Below are positions 62,441-64,000 of a DNA stretch of 64,000 nucleotides, piece after piece. The stretch's first letter is position 1, and every line of letters starts with the position of its first letter. The translations under genes were made by a program, and so were the position numbers. The notes under the pieces are model-generated. The model ran no database searches and was not told where the DNA came from. It saw nothing but the letters and a program-made list of their open reading frames with translations. The DNA comes from UBA2357 sp041678045 (GTDB taxonomy: Bacteria > Pseudomonadota > Gammaproteobacteria > Burkholderiales > Rhodocyclaceae), in contig JBAYOV010000004.1 of NCBI GenBank assembly GCA_041678045.1, positions 54,347 to 118,346 on the forward strand, given 5' to 3'.

Positions 62441-63688
62441 ATGTTCTCTTCGCAAGATACCCTCGCCAAGGTCGATCCTGAACTGTGGGCCACCATCCAG
62501 GCCGAAAACCGTCGCCAGGAAGACCACATCGAACTGATCGCTTCCGAAAACTACGTGTCCCACGCAGTCATGGAAGCGCAGGGCTCCCAACTCACCAACA
62601 AGTACGCCGAGGGTTACCCCGGCAAGCGTTACTACGGTGGCTGCGAGCATGTCGATCAGGCCGAACAGATCGCGATCGACCGCATCAAGGAACTGTTTGG
62701 CGCGGAAGCCGCCAACGTACAGCCCAACTCCGGCTCCCAGGCCAACCAGGCCGTACTGATGGCCTTCGCCAAGCCGGGCGACACCATCATGGGCATGAGT
62801 CTGGCCGAAGGCGGTCACCTCACGCACGGCATGCCGCTGAACATGTCCGGCAAGTGGTTCAATGTGGTCGCCTATGGCCTGAACAGCCAGGAAGAGATCG
62901 ATTACGACGCGATGGAGCGTCTGGCCCGCGAACACAAGCCGCGCATCATCGTGGCCGGCGCCTCGGCCTACTCGCTGCGCATCGACTTCGAGCGCTTTGC
63001 CCGCATCGCGAAGGAAGTCGGCGCGATCTTCTGGGTGGACATGGCGCACTATGCCGGCCTGATCGCCGCAGGCCTGTATCCGAACCCGGTGCCCCATGCC
63101 GACGTGGTCACTTCCACCACGCACAAGACCCTGCGCGGGCCGCGTGGCGGCATCATCCTGATGAAGGCCGAGCACGAGAAAGCGCTCAACTCCGCGATCT
63201 TCCCCGGTTTGCAGGGTGGCCCGCTGATGCATGTGATCGCGGCCAAGGCCGTCGCCTTCAAGGAAGCACTGGAGCCCGGCTTCAAGCAATACCAGCAGCA
63301 GGTCATCGACAATGCAAGCGCGATGGCCCGGGTGCTCACCGAGCGCGGGCTGCGCATCGTCTCCGGCCGCACCGAAAGCCATGTGTTCCTGGTGGATCTG
63401 CGTGCCAAGCAGATTACCGGCAAGGAGGCGGAAGCCCTCCTCGGCCGTGCCCACATCACGGTGAACAAGAACACGATTCCGAACGATCCGGAAAAACCCT
63501 TCGTCACTTCCGGCATCCGCATCGGTTCACCGGCCATGACCACCCGGGGGTTCACCCAGGCCGAGGCCGAACAGGTCGCCCATCTGATCGCCGATGTGCT
63601 TGACGCCCCGCAGGACGAGCAGGTGCTGGAAACGGTTCGCGGCAAGGTGGCTGCGCTGTGTGCCCGTTTCCCGGTGTATGGCGGGTAA
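62441..63688 (+). CDS. glyA: Serine hydroxymethyltransferase
   Basis: 415 residues. PLP fold-type I with ELIASENYVSHAVMEAQGSQ, the tetrahydrofolate and PLP region, and the PLP lysine in VVTSTTHKTLRGPRGGIILM. It converts serine and tetrahydrofolate to glycine and methylene-THF. No glycine riboswitch is visible in its 115-bp upstream gap; a TAATAT at 62402-62407 may be the -10. nrdR follows after 99 nt, a conserved pairing. Confidence 0.96.
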   Translation: MFSSQDTLAKVDPELWATIQAENRRQEDHIELIASENYVSHAVMEAQGSQLTNKYAEGYPGKRYYGGCEHVDQAEQIAIDRIKELFGAEAANVQPNSGSQANQAVLMAFAKPGDTIMGMSLAEGGHLTHGMPLNMSGKWFNVVAYGLNSQEEIDYDAMERLAREHKPRIIVAGASAYSLRIDFERFARIAKEVGAIFWVDMAHYAGLIAAGLYPNPVPHADVVTSTTHKTLRGPRGGIILMKAEHEKALNSAIFPGLQGGPLMHVIAAKAVAFKEALEPGFKQYQQQVIDNASAMARVLTERGLRIVSGRTESHVFLVDLRAKQITGKEAEALLGRAHITVNKNTIPNDPEKPFVTSGIRIGSPAMTTRGFTQAEAEQVAHLIADVLDAPQDEQVLETVRGKVAALCARFPVYGG

Positions 63689-63712
63689 GCCACACGCCCT
63701 TCCCCCATCGTG

Positions 63713-63739
63713 CGGCAACCCGGCAACGGGTTGCCGTTT
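63713..63739 (+). terminator. Hairpin with GCAA tetraloop between glyA and nrdR
   Basis: CGGCAACCCG (63713-63722) and CGGGTTGCCG (63727-63736) form a perfect 10-bp stem capped by GCAA, followed by TTTC. The T run is short, so it may stabilise the glyA 3' end or give partial termination. Confidence 0.65.
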
Positions 63740-63787
63740 CACGTTCCGGACTGTCCCCTCACGCCCCCCTGCCCAGGGCCTGCCGAC

Positions 63788-64000
63788 ATGAAGTGCCCTT
63801 TCTGCGGTGACCCCAACACTCAGGTCAGCGACACACGCGAAAATGACGAAGGCGATGTGGTGCGCCGCCGCCGGCGCTGCGCAAAATGCGACAAGCGCTT
63901 CACCACCTATGAGCGCATCGACCTGAAGATGCCGCATATCGTGAAGCGCAACGGCAACCGCAGCGAATACGATCACGACAAGCTGGCCGGCAGCCTGATG
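63788..64000 (+). CDS. nrdR: Transcriptional regulator NrdR, N-terminal part (cut by window edge)
   Basis: Reading from ATG 63788 gives MKCPFCGDPNTQVSDTREND, then RRRRRCAKCDKRFTTYERID and IVKRNGNRSEYDHDKLAGSL to the edge. The four zinc-ribbon cysteines (CPFC, CAKC) and the start of the ATP-cone are clear. NrdR represses ribonucleotide reductase genes according to dATP/ATP state. The remaining residues lie outside the window. glyA-nrdR order is conserved in betaproteobacteria. Confidence 0.95.
   Translation, partial: MKCPFCGDPNTQVSDTRENDEGDVVRRRRRCAKCDKRFTTYERIDLKMPHIVKRNGNRSEYDHDKLAGSLM

Overview
The window reads as chromosomal DNA of a high-GC betaproteobacterium, most likely of the Rhodocyclales (Zoogloea/Thauera/Azoarcus type). 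Support: the rplU-rpmA-obgE-proB run, a six-gene Na+-NQR operon followed by nqrM, Coq7-type ubiquinone synthesis, an MsrPQ pair, a TakP-like TRAP transporter, and a PEP-CTERM/exosortase acyltransferase with two PEP-CTERM proteins, a sorting system typical of floc- and biofilm-forming betaproteobacteria. Genes are tightly packed on both strands. I see no prophage, insertion sequence, CRISPR array, tRNA or rRNA. Taxonomy is inferred from gene content only.

Layout. 1-3128: start of a glycolate oxidase operon (glcD, cut by the edge) with its GntR regulator and two palindromic operators, then a SulP transporter. 3.2-6.3 kb: rplU, rpmA, obgE, proB. 6.3-10.9 kb (minus): LolA-like periplasmic protein, outer-membrane beta-barrel and RND exporter, together a possible trans-envelope lipid route. 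11-15.7 kb: PEP-CTERM region with two PEP-CTERM proteins, each behind a sigma-54 promoter and a matching upstream element, plus the acyltransferase and a flavoprotein oxidase. 15.8-17.6 kb: rpsI-rplM, a predicted small RNA with a CUCCUCC-rich loop, and osmC. 17.6-34.9 kb: coq7, a CNP1-like protein, rppH, proS, a lytic transglycosylase, a bactofilin, tldD, a nitrilase-family amidase, yhdP, glnE, a CYTH-CHAD protein, sixA and a DUF2062 protein.

35-47.9 kb: a conserved helical protein, nudJ - secreted unknown - mnmA (minus), nqrABCDEF-nqrM-CBS gene, ilvE, a small zinc-finger gene and a phosphohexomutase. 48-56.7 kb: alaS, PduO-type cobalamin adenosyltransferase, aroG-dinB with a perfect 18-bp inverted repeat at the junction, msrPQ, mogA, darP. 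56.7-64 kb: pmbA (partner of tldD), a TRAP transporter, a histidine phosphatase, glyA and the start of nrdR.

Genes that work together: TldD and PmbA form one metalloprotease; MogA helps make the molybdenum cofactor MsrP needs; NqrM matures the NQR complex; GlcD and the GntR protein belong to one glycolate circuit; the acyltransferase and both PEP-CTERM proteins belong to one surface-sorting system. The least expected elements are the small RNA at 16765-16861, the shared sigma-54 architecture of the PEP-CTERM genes, and the palindrome that leaves dinB without an obvious start codon.
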